Source: Deltaproteobacteria bacterium (GTDB lineage: Bacteria; Desulfobacterota; Desulfuromonadia; Geobacterales; Pseudopelobacteraceae). Taken from it: a stretch of DNA of 36,003 bases. Under the pieces are notes generated by a model. The model was not told the origin of the DNA and ran no database searches. It saw only the letters and a list, made by a program, of their open reading frames with translations. Positions 18,291 to 27,700 of the stretch are shown here, piece after piece (within the stretch, counting starts at the first letter, position 1; every line of letters starts with the position of its first letter). The stretch covers positions 1 through 36,003 of the forward strand of contig JACMKN010000071.1 of assembly GCA_014380135.1 (NCBI GenBank), written 5' to 3'. The translations under genes were made by a program, and so were the position numbers.

Positions 18291-18866
18291 TTATCTTCTG
18301 ATCCCGTCCCAGCAGGCTTCCACGGTCCGGACGATCAAGGAATCGTCCAGCGAAATGAAGCCGAGGATATGATCCCGCGTCACAGTCAAGAGGGGGCCGA
18401 AGGCCAAGGCGAAGAGGGTAGCTTGTGGAAGATTCTTCATCACCTGTCTATCCACCCCCTCCTCTAAAAGCTCGCGATACACATTGCAGTTTCGCTTTTG
18501 CCCCAGCATGTAGTCTCTGCGGAACCCCACGCCGTAGGGAGAATTGTGAAACTGCTCCAGATAGCGAAAGTCGAGAGGGTTCTCAATGAAGTACCGCAGC
18601 AACGCTGTGCCGAGGTGGAGAAACCGCTCTCTGACGGGCTTCTCCGGCGCGTACCCCTCCATGATGAGGGCGGATAACCTGTCTTCAATATCCTTGTAGA
18701 TCTCGGCTATCAGCATGTCCTTGTTCTCGAAATAGAGGTAGATAGTCCCGGTGCCTACACCTGCCCGATCGGCAATCATTGCAAGGGGGGCGCCGTGGAA
18801 CCCGTGTACGGCGATGAGTGCGAGGGTTGCACGGACGATCTCTTCACGTTTGTCAGGTTTTTCCAT
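18291..18866 (-). CDS. TetR/AcrR-family transcriptional regulator
   Basis: MEKPDKREEIVRATLALIAVHGFHGAPLAMIADRAGVGTGTIYLYFENKDMLIAEIY. Confidence 0.92.
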   Translation of the reverse strand: MEKPDKREEIVRATLALIAVHGFHGAPLAMIADRAGVGTGTIYLYFENKDMLIAEIYKDIEDRLSALIMEGYAPEKPVRERFLHLGTALLRYFIENPLDFRYLEQFHNSPYGVGFRRDYMLGQKRNCNVYRELLEEGVDRQVMKNLPQATLFALAFGPLLTVTRDHILGFISLDDSLIVRTVEACWDGIRR

Positions 18867-18894
18867 CGGGTACTTTTCCTTTTCCTGGCGGCGT

Positions 18895-20325
18895 TTATCC
18901 GACAGTTTCCAGCCGGCGGCGCTGCACCACGGCAAATCGGGCCATGATATGGTCGGAATCGTAGTCCCGGCTGATTCCTACCAGGTCGAAGAGCCCCCCG
19001 AAACGCACATCCCCTCCTGCAAGTGCTCTGAGGTTTCCGTTCTTCATCCCCATATACCCGTCGAAATGGGTCCATAACGGTTTCTGACCCCAACCTCTCT
19101 GAACTCCGACTCGCCCGTAGACATCGGGAGGAATGCAGATTAGGCGAAAAGCGCGGGGATCCAGTCCAATGTCCCGGACAATCGTGTTACCCCGCTCAAT
19201 GAGGGCTTTTTCGATGCTAATCCGACTGAGACCTCGGCGATCCTTAAAGCCGAGAGACGAGAGGAGCGTGGAAGCAGGAGTTTCCGTCCCGGCATCCGGT
19301 TCATCGAAATCTTCGATCAGCACGTCTTCCTCTGCGAGGACGGGAACAAACCGGGCACCACCGGAATTGACAAAGGGGTTGAGGCTGAAGAGCTCAACGA
19401 GATCTCGAAAGGCCGCAGGAGCATCGACAGGGAGTTGAATTTCCTTCTTCCGCCAGTCAGCTCCCTGACGACTGATCTCATCGGTGAAGGTTGGGTGCCA
19501 GAGACGCTGATAGATGGAAGCCAGATCATCGGATGAGAGATTGAGAAACCGGCTGCCGGCTGCCAGCCGAACCGGAGACAGGCCTTTGTCTTGGGCTTGT
19601 TCCAATATCTCCTGCGAAAACTGGATGGTCAGCTCCTGAGCTTTTCCGGTAAAACGCCAGATAGAGCCAGTTGTTCTTTCCGCTTCGTCCGATTCTTCCT
19701 TTTCCATCAGTGCGGCTATTTTTTCCAGGTTGGTATAATCACCGCTATTAAGAGCTTCGAATGCCTTCTGCTCGATCCGCGAACCGGTTAATTCTGCCTC
19801 CTCGGAGGCTTTTGGCGAATACGTTTTCATGGTTGCCATGGCAATCTTTCGGGCCGCATAAAAACCCTGCCAATCTGGATCGGCTGTCTGTAGCCGTTCC
19901 AACTGTGTTGAAAACTTATGCAGCAGCGCCTGAGGATCACCGTTCCCCGCGAATCCCTGGAGTCCCGGGGAGAATGGGTCTAAAGGAGGCTCCCCCGGTT
20001 TGTAGATCTTTTCCCCAAACATGCGGAGGTTTTCTTTTTCCTTCAGAGTCCGCTTCAAGCTCGACATCCGGGAACTCAATTCCTTTACTTCGATCCAGTT
20101 TGCCTGCTTCATGGCGACAAAAATGCGATTGGGCAGGTTCAGAACTTCGGTCTCCAAACGCTGAAGTACAGCGAACTCGGACTCACTCAGGCACGGTTCC
20201 AGAAAATCCCGGGCACGCTGCAGATACAGGTCTCCGTATACCGTATCAACGAGTGCAGCTTCCACAAGATCTTCCGCCAAACGCCAGCGGTCCACGGCTG
20301 ATGTGTTCTTCTCATGCAGGTTCAT
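18895..20325 (-). CDS. conserved hypothetical protein, 476 aa
   Basis: Long ORF with coherent composition, 3 nt from the PPK2 gene; no recognised domain. Confidence 0.8.
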   Translation of the reverse strand: MNLHEKNTSAVDRWRLAEDLVEAALVDTVYGDLYLQRARDFLEPCLSESEFAVLQRLETEVLNLPNRIFVAMKQANWIEVKELSSRMSSLKRTLKEKENLRMFGEKIYKPGEPPLDPFSPGLQGFAGNGDPQALLHKFSTQLERLQTADPDWQGFYAARKIAMATMKTYSPKASEEAELTGSRIEQKAFEALNSGDYTNLEKIAALMEKEESDEAERTTGSIWRFTGKAQELTIQFSQEILEQAQDKGLSPVRLAAGSRFLNLSSDDLASIYQRLWHPTFTDEISRQGADWRKKEIQLPVDAPAAFRDLVELFSLNPFVNSGGARFVPVLAEEDVLIEDFDEPDAGTETPASTLLSSLGFKDRRGLSRISIEKALIERGNTIVRDIGLDPRAFRLICIPPDVYGRVGVQRGWGQKPLWTHFDGYMGMKNGNLRALAGGDVRFGGLFDLVGISRDYDSDHIMARFAVVQRRRLETVG

Positions 20326-20328
20326 GAT

Positions 20329-21282
20329 TCACTCCTTTATCGTGTCTGGCTTCGGTTGGACGGACATCTCTCGCATTGTTAAATTCACAGCCTCAAATCT
20401 GCTGGGATCTTCCTTCTCCACGATAACCCTCTTTTTTCGCCTCGCTCGCGGATCAATAGACACATCGGGGATATACTTGAACGGGTAATCGGGGGACTTG
20501 TACGTCCCTTCCTTCTTCCGCTTCGGGAGCTTCACCTTTTTGCGGGGCGCTTCCTTGTACGGTATCCTGCCGAGCAGGTGGGTAATGAGATTCAGTCGCA
20601 CTTTCTTCTTGTCATCGGATTTCGCCACATACCAAGGAGCCCAGGGGGTATCGGACGCCGCGATCATTTCGTCGCGGGCCCTGGTATAGTCGTCCCAGCG
20701 GCTGTACGACTCGATGTCCATGGGGGAGAGCTTCCATATTTTGCGCCCGTCATCAATCCGACGCACCAACCGGCGGGTCTGCTCCTCCGGACTCACCTCC
20801 AGCCAGTACTTGAGCAGGATGATGCCCGAGTCACACGCCAGCTTCTCGAAGTGCGGCGCCACCTCCATGAACTCTTTGCACTCTTCCCTGGTACAGAACC
20901 CCATCACCCGTTCGACCCCGGCGCGGTTGTACCAGCTCCTGTCAAAGATGACCACCTCGCCGGCTGCCGGGAGATGCGGCATATAGCGCTGGGGGTACAT
21001 CTGCGTCTTTTCCCTCTCCGTCGGGGCCGGGAGAGCTACGACCCGGAAGACGCGGGGACTGACCCGCTCGGTGATCGCCTTGATCACTCCCCCCTTGCCG
21101 GCGCCGTCACGCCCCTCGAAGATGATGCAGACCTTCAGCCCCTTGTACTTCACCCATTCCTGGAGCTTGACCAACTCCACGTGCAGCTTGGCCAGCTCCT
21201 TCTCATAATCCTTGGTTTTCAGCTTTTCACCGGCTTTTGCGCCGGTTTCTATACCCTTTTTTTCTTTTTTTTCACCCTTCAT
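20329..21282 (-). CDS. ppk2: polyphosphate kinase 2 family protein
   Basis: VCIIFEGRDGAGKGGVIKAITERVSPRVFRVVALPAPTEREKTQMYPQRYMPHLPAAGEVVIFDRSWYNRAGVERVMGFC. Confidence 0.94.
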   Translation of the reverse strand: MKGEKKEKKGIETGAKAGEKLKTKDYEKELAKLHVELVKLQEWVKYKGLKVCIIFEGRDGAGKGGVIKAITERVSPRVFRVVALPAPTEREKTQMYPQRYMPHLPAAGEVVIFDRSWYNRAGVERVMGFCTREECKEFMEVAPHFEKLACDSGIILLKYWLEVSPEEQTRRLVRRIDDGRKIWKLSPMDIESYSRWDDYTRARDEMIAASDTPWAPWYVAKSDDKKKVRLNLITHLLGRIPYKEAPRKKVKLPKRKKEGTYKSPDYPFKYIPDVSIDPRARRKKRVIVEKEDPSRFEAVNLTMREMSVQPKPDTIKE

Positions 21283-21323
21283 CGATATTACTCCTTTCTC
21301 CAACTTCCTTTTCTCGTGCCCGA

Positions 21324-22121
21324 CTAAACATTTATTACATCGATAAGCTGCAGCCTCTGAAGGAAGCGGGCAAAATCGCGAAGTGTCATCAAGTCCTTTT
21401 CGGGTATTCCGTCCGGGTCAAAATGCATGACGTCATTTCTGATTTTCCTTACACTCTCAAACTTCCCCATACAGGTTTTACGATCAACGGTAATGTTCAG
21501 CTTGTCCCATCTTTCCTGGTTTTCAAGCAACCTTATGTACTCTCCGTAAGTAAGATCTGCAACGGAGGTGACTACGCGTTTAGTATCTGACGGGTCTTTT
21601 GCAGACTCCAATTCTGCAGGGGAAAACCGTTGGCTGATAACTCGTCGCACGTGGTTTTCTATTTCTCCAAGCAACAGGAACGGCTCTGCCAGTTGTTGAA
21701 ACTGCAGGCTCAGATCACTTGCCGTGACGATGCCGGTAATCTTCTGGTCATGGCCACGAACCAGCACATACTGATGTTCCGCAATTATGCCGATTGCTGA
21801 AAAAAACGGTGCATCAGAACGAATCTCCAGGTGTTGTTCCATTAACTCACGAGCTACTGAACAATTCTTACCCACAGCCAGACGGCTGCCGATAGATGCC
21901 CACGTAATCACACCTTTGACGTCTCTTCCGCTTGTCATCACCGGCAACTGGGAAAAGTCATTTGTGAGCATATGAGTAACGGCTTCTTCCAGTTTAGTGT
22001 CAGGGGACACGGAAAGAGGTTTACGGGCTGAAGAAGCAAGTCTGCTGATGCGATAGATCGGGTCGGCATATGCTGAAGATGGCCCCTTTTCTTCTCCCTT
22101 TTCACTTTTCATGCACACCAC
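21324..22121 (-). CDS. CBS-domain protein
   Basis: LSVSPDTKLEEAVTHMLTNDFSQLPVMTSGRDVKGVITWASIGSRL and second copy ending GHDQKITGIVTASDLSLQF. Confidence 0.85.
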   Translation of the reverse strand: MVCMKSEKGEEKGPSSAYADPIYRISRLASSARKPLSVSPDTKLEEAVTHMLTNDFSQLPVMTSGRDVKGVITWASIGSRLAVGKNCSVARELMEQHLEIRSDAPFFSAIGIIAEHQYVLVRGHDQKITGIVTASDLSLQFQQLAEPFLLLGEIENHVRRVISQRFSPAELESAKDPSDTKRVVTSVADLTYGEYIRLLENQERWDKLNITVDRKTCMGKFESVRKIRNDVMHFDPDGIPEKDLMTLRDFARFLQRLQLIDVINV

Positions 22122-22205
22122 TCCTTATTCCGAAATTTCATTTCCCAACCGTACCTACAGACGCACAACGAAACGAACAAAAGAGCTTACGTTGATTCGC
22201 CGGCC

Positions 22206-22988
22206 TTACCTGATGCTTGTCAACTCCCGCCGCTCGCTGAAGATGTAGCGGACCATATAGTATTCGAAGGGATAGTCGCTTTCGTAGTAGCGGAAGCTTA
22301 CCCTATGGCGCAGATCCACTGCCTCAAGAGCGGTAGCCCCCATCTCGATCTCACTGCCGGCTCCGGTTCCTCCAAAAGGATCAATGCTGCTCACGATTGC
22401 CCAGCGGACCGCCCCATCGACGGCGAGTCCGCTCGCATTGCGAACCGTGCTCGGACCGATAAGCGGCAGTACCAGATAGGGGCCTGTCCCGACCCCCCAG
22501 GTTTCCAGGGTGCGATCGAAATCCTCATTCTGCTGCCGCCAGCCAAAGGAGGTGGCCGGATCAAAAAGCCCGCCTATCCCGATGGTCGAGTTGGTCAGAA
22601 ACCGGCCGAGGGTCACCATGGACTTCTTTCCTTTTGCTTGCAGGATGCTGTTGTATAAGGTCCGAACCTCGCGGATGTTGGCGAAAAAATTGCTGACGCC
22701 GGTCTGAACAAAACCGGGAACTGCCGTTTCGTAAGCATTTACAACCGGGAGGAAAAAGAAGCGGTCGGCCTCATAATTGAATTTGTACATGCCTTTATTG
22801 AAGCCTTCCCACGGATCGCGAGTGTGTGAAACGCTCTCGTCGTCGCTGAATTCGCTCACCGTATGCATCGGCGGGATTTCTGAAGCGATATGCGCGTTGC
22901 TCGCGGCACAGCCGGTTAAATACAGGGCCAGTCCAAGGGTGATGAATAAATTAATCATATAGCGAAGCATGTCGTATCTCCTTACCAT
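22206..22988 (-). CDS. mlaA: MlaA/VacJ-family phospholipid-transport lipoprotein
   Basis: LTGCAAS lipobox; DPWEGFNKGMYKFNYEADRFFFLPV..GVSNFFANIREVRTLYNSILQ..RFLTNSTIGIGGLFDPA. Confidence 0.92.
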   Translation of the reverse strand: MVRRYDMLRYMINLFITLGLALYLTGCAASNAHIASEIPPMHTVSEFSDDESVSHTRDPWEGFNKGMYKFNYEADRFFFLPVVNAYETAVPGFVQTGVSNFFANIREVRTLYNSILQAKGKKSMVTLGRFLTNSTIGIGGLFDPATSFGWRQQNEDFDRTLETWGVGTGPYLVLPLIGPSTVRNASGLAVDGAVRWAIVSSIDPFGGTGAGSEIEMGATALEAVDLRHRVSFRYYESDYPFEYYMVRYIFSERRELTSIR

Positions 22989-24259
22989 GTAGCCGAGCGC
23001 AGCCTGTCGATCAGAGAGGCCATATTGTCGCGGTACTCAAGGTTGCCGAGATGCCCGCCATTGGGATAAATCTTGATCCGGGGGCCGAAAACCCGGCGCA
23101 GATAGTCGAGCTCCCCCGGTGCCAGGATGAAATCGTCCTCGTTGGTAATTACGCCGATTTTCGCTGAGGAGGCGAGGTAGCCTTCGATGCTTTTGAGGCT
23201 CAGCGCTTCGATGAGCTCCTCCCTGGAGAGGCCGGGGTGCCTGCTCTGAAAATACGGATAGAAATACTCGTTGAAGTAGTCCAGGAAAGAGAGGTGCAGA
23301 GAGGTCCAGAAGTACTCTTCCAGGGAATCGCTGTTTTTCAACACCTTGTTCTTGGGGACGACATAGCCGCCGTTGGTCATGGCGTCTGAGGTGAAAATCA
23401 TTCCAGCGGAGCCGATGCGAAAGGAAACCGCGATCAGCCCCCCTGCTTCGTTCCGGTTCAGGAGCTGGGCCTGGTAGGCGGAGTAGAGAAAGTCATCGTC
23501 TATGCCGACAAAATCGCCCTTTCGGTAAAAATCGGTGCTTTTCGCCATTATCTGGTTGAAAAACGCTCCGACCCTCCGGGGACCTCCCGGGATGCCGTAC
23601 AATAGCCCCTCGATTCTCGATACCGAGGTGTACAGGCTCACCGGGGGGTTGATCATCAGCACCCTGCGGAAATCAAAGGCCTTACGCTCCTCGTCCAGCT
23701 TGGCAACGAAAGCGGCTTCCGTTCCACCCAGGCTGTATCCGGCGAGAAGGAAATGGGAGACCTCGATGCCCTCCCTGGATACGTTCCAGATCTGCTCCAT
23801 GACTCGATAGAGATCCGCTGCGTCGTCAGGCAGATTCCCCGGCACATGGCTGGTTGAGGCATTGATGATGAAGTTGGAGGAGGTCGGAGAAGGGAGCGCA
23901 ATTACATGAAAACCTGCGCGGTACAAGTTGTTCATGAGGGCAAGCATTTTCGATGACTTGCTGCTGCCGCCGGTCCCCGCTATAAGAAAGACCAGGGGAG
24001 CCTTCCCGTCTTGAAACGCTGCCGTGTAGCGCAGCCCATGGTCATAAAAGAAGATATCCGGCTTCTTCAGGTCCGTTTCCAGGACCATTGTCTTGAGCGG
24101 AACCTCCCCGTTGAGCTCCGGCTTCAAGTTCTGCGGAGTGCCCAGAATCGTCGCAGCGTAGGAGTCAGCAATCGGGTAACGGTAAACAGCGTCGTCGGCC
24201 CAACCAATAGCCGGCATAAGCAGAAGGAAGACAATGAGGACACTTCTTGCAATTTTCAT
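22982..24259 (-). CDS. exported alpha/beta-hydrolase
   Basis: Signal MKIARSVLIVFLLLMPAIGWADD; FLIAGTGGSSKSSKM; GYSLGG nucleophile elbow; overlaps mlaA start. Confidence 0.75.
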   Translation of the reverse strand: MKIARSVLIVFLLLMPAIGWADDAVYRYPIADSYAATILGTPQNLKPELNGEVPLKTMVLETDLKKPDIFFYDHGLRYTAAFQDGKAPLVFLIAGTGGSSKSSKMLALMNNLYRAGFHVIALPSPTSSNFIINASTSHVPGNLPDDAADLYRVMEQIWNVSREGIEVSHFLLAGYSLGGTEAAFVAKLDEERKAFDFRRVLMINPPVSLYTSVSRIEGLLYGIPGGPRRVGAFFNQIMAKSTDFYRKGDFVGIDDDFLYSAYQAQLLNRNEAGGLIAVSFRIGSAGMIFTSDAMTNGGYVVPKNKVLKNSDSLEEYFWTSLHLSFLDYFNEYFYPYFQSRHPGLSREELIEALSLKSIEGYLASSAKIGVITNEDDFILAPGELDYLRRVFGPRIKIYPNGGHLGNLEYRDNMASLIDRLRSATW

Positions 24260-24318
24260 AGGTAATCCCTTTCTCTCAACCCACCATTTTCCGAGATCCC
24301 CCGGCAAGAGCCCGGTTG

Positions 24319-24720
24319 CTAAGCACACAGCTTCTGCCTTGCCAGCAGCGAAGACCTGATAACTCCCAAGAATCTTTGTAACTCTATCGGCTTGGAAAAC
24401 AATTCCGATATACCTGCATTAGCAGCCGCCTCCGCAATTTCCGAGAGGTCTCTTCCGGTTGCCAGAACAATACGCATATCCGAACGTTGCTCTTTTACCT
24501 TGGTTGCCAACTCCACGCCGTTAATTTCCGGCATGTTGAAGTCGGTAATCATCATTTTGAATTTATTATGCTTCAATGTTTCCAATGCCTTAAACCCGCC
24601 TAACGCTGTGCTGACATCAAACCCTTCAGATTCAAGGAGCATGCTGAGAAGGTGTAGATAATTGATGTCATCATCAACGAGAAGGATGTCTTTCGTATTC
24701 ATTCTGAACTCCTTTTTCAA
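24319..24720 (-). CDS. CheY-like single-domain response regulator
   Basis: DILLVDDDINYLHLLSMLLESEGF..MMITDFNMPEINGVELATKVKEQ..IVLATGRDLSEI..GISELFSKPIELQRFLGVI. Confidence 0.9.
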   Translation of the reverse strand: MKKEFRMNTKDILLVDDDINYLHLLSMLLESEGFDVSTALGGFKALETLKHNKFKMMITDFNMPEINGVELATKVKEQRSDMRIVLATGRDLSEIAEAAANAGISELFSKPIELQRFLGVIRSSLLARQKLCA

Positions 24721-24753
24721 CCTGCATATTGTTTTGCTGTCCCGCTGATATCC

Positions 24754-27700
24754 TTACCTGCTTGACGCGAGCGCCCCAGTGATCCGGTCGAGCTCGGTCC
24801 GGGCCAGACGGTATTGCAGCGATGCCTGCAACTCATCCATTTCCGCCTTTCTCAGTGCCGCAACTGTTTCGGCATGCTTTGCCGTCGTGACAGTCCCGGC
24901 TATTAGCCCGTTTTCGCTGAGCCGCGTATTCTCCTTCGATAAGGAAAGCGCCTCACGTGCGACATCGACCATCTGTTTCGAGCGTTCCAGCTTCCGGTAC
25001 GCCTTGTCTAGGTCGATCCCGATCCGCTTGTCTATCCGTGCCAGGTTCTCTTCCGCCTGTGACCGTTGGGCGACTCGCTGGCCGATATCTCCCTTACGTT
25101 TCCCCCAGTCGAAGATGTTCCAGGTCAGCTCGGCCCCGAAGATGCCGATGTTATTCTCGACAAACGGCGCTCCGTCCTGATAGCCGTGCTTGGCAAAGAT
25201 AGTTACGTCAGGAATGTATTCATAGCGCGCGGCACGCACAGCGTGGTGTGATTTTTCCAGCGTTTCGCGAGCGGCAAGCAATTCGCCGTTTCTGGCCCGC
25301 GCCTCATCATAGGACTGGTCTTTCGCCAGTTCCGTCAACTCCGACAACCCGGCCTCGGTTACATCAATGATAGCGTCGCTCGGTAGACCCAATAGGTCGT
25401 TGAGTTCCGAAGTCACGTCCGAGATGCGGTTCTCCGCGACGAGAAGCGCCTGCCTGCCCTGGAGCAGATTGGCCTTGGCCGAGATTAGGGCAACATCGAG
25501 CAGATTCCCCGCCTTTACCGCCTCCTCGGACTCGCGCAGGCTCTCCTGTGCAGCTGTCAGCGAAGCCTGGGCGGCATCCCTTTCCTTGTGCGCAATCAGC
25601 AAGGCGTAATAGAGCTGATGTACTGCCAGGACCGTCTCGTTTGTCGACCTGTTTAGTTCTGCATCCGCAATGCCGCGATCGGCCCGTGCTATCTGATTGG
25701 CCTCATGAATCTTGAGCAGCTGCGTAATCGGCTGAGCGAGGGTCGTTTCGCTGTACAGGACGTCGGTGCGGCTCTGGCTTAACTTCACATCGTTGTTGGG
25801 AAAAGGCCCGCCGCCGACATTTCCCAGACTGCCGGCCGGTATGGTGACATGCTGTTTGTCGGACAAGGCCGTATACTTGGTGTTGTTGGAAAGGAGCGGA
25901 AAGTACTGTGACCGTGCCGAGACGATCTTCTGATCGTTCTCCGTCACCTTCGCCCGACCGATCTTGAGCACCGAGTTCTGCTGCAGAGCCAGTTCGACCG
26001 CCTGCGACAGGGTCAGTGAGTGATTTACCGGCTCTGCCGAGGCATCCTTTCCCGCAGCGAGAAGAACCAATGCCATGATCGCAACGGTGACGGCAGCCAC
26101 CGGCTTGCCGGCCCCCTTCCTGGCGGAACGGGACTTGACGGCCACGTAGATGACGGGAACGACCAGGAGCGTAAAGAACATCGAGAAGATGAGGCCGAAG
26201 GCGATGACGCTCGCCAGCGGGCTCCAGAGGCTCGACCCGGAGATGATCATCGGTGTCACCCCCACCGCGGCGGCCATGGTGGTAAGGAAGATCGGGCGCA
26301 GACGCCGCGACCCGGCCTCCCGTGCGGCCTGTTCCAGGGTCGCCCCTTCGGCGACCCGTTCGTTGCAGTAGTCCACCAGGATAATCCCGTTTCTCACCAC
26401 GATGCCGCACAGGCTGATCAGCCCCATGAAGGCGGTGAAACCGAAGGGGTTGTGGGTTATGATGAGCCCGAAGATCGCCCCGAACAGGGTGAGCGGGATG
26501 GAGGCCATCACCACCAGCGGGTCGGATATGTTCCTGAACTGCACCAGCAGCACCAGGAAGATCGCCACCAGGCTGATCCCAAGAGCGACGAGCATCTGCG
26601 GGAAGGTCTCGTCCTGGTTAAATTTCTCGCCGCCGTAGTCGATCCGGTAGCCCGCCGGGAGTTGCAGGGCCTTGATCTTCGGCATGGCCTCCTCCAGTAT
26701 TTTAGAAGCGTAGTGCCCCGGCTTCGCAAAGGCACGGATGGTCAGGGTGCGTACGCCGTTTCTGCGGACGATCCTGCTGGTCTGCCACTCGGGTGCGAGC
26801 TGGGCAACGGCGCGGAGCGGAACCCTGGCACGGGTCAGTTCCGAGTTGAGATAGGTATTTCCGATATCCGCGAAATTCGAGCGGGAGGCCTGGTCCAGCC
26901 GCAGTTTGATGCTGACCGGGCGGTCCCCTTCCCAGAAGGTGCTGACCGCGGCGCCGTCGAATGCCCCTGAGAGGGTTTGCGATACCGACGCGTCGGTTAT
27001 GCCGAGACGGTTGGCCAGTTCGTCGTTCACTTTCACGTCCACCCGGTACGAATCGTTGAAGTAGTCGCGGAACACGTAGTCGGCAAACGGTACGCCCTCC
27101 AGAATTCCCTGCACCTGTTCCCCCAGCCGCTTCAATTCGCCGATGTCGTCACCGGAGATGCGCACCTCGATCGGCGCCTCCGTCTGGGCTCCCTGCTGGA
27201 CCTCCTTCACGATCACCATCGCCTCCGGCGCCACTTTTGCCAGCACCGGGCGCAGTTCCTTCACCAGCCGTGTAGTATCCTTCACCGAGGCGGTGTTGAC
27301 GATGAACTGGCCGTAGGCGCCATCGGGCTGCTGGGGATTGACGTTGTAGTAGAATCTCGGGGAGCTCTGACCGATGAAGGTGGCATAGTGAGCGACACCT
27401 TTGCTGGCTCCCAGGGTTTTTTCGATCCGCCCCATGACCGCATCGGTGGCCTCGATCCGCGTTCCCTGGGGCATCCAGACATCAATCACGAACTGGTCGC
27501 GCTCGGCGGAGGGGAAGAACTGCTGCGGCACCAGCGCGAAGAGCGCCACCCCGAAGGCGAAGGCACAGCCCCCGAGGGAGAAGGCGAGCCACTTTCTGTT
27601 CATGAAGATGTTGATCCAGACCCCGTACTTGTCCTGGAGCCGGTCCAGCAGACTCTTCTTCTCCTTGCCGTGGGTCTCTACGGCATCATGGTCGTGCAGC

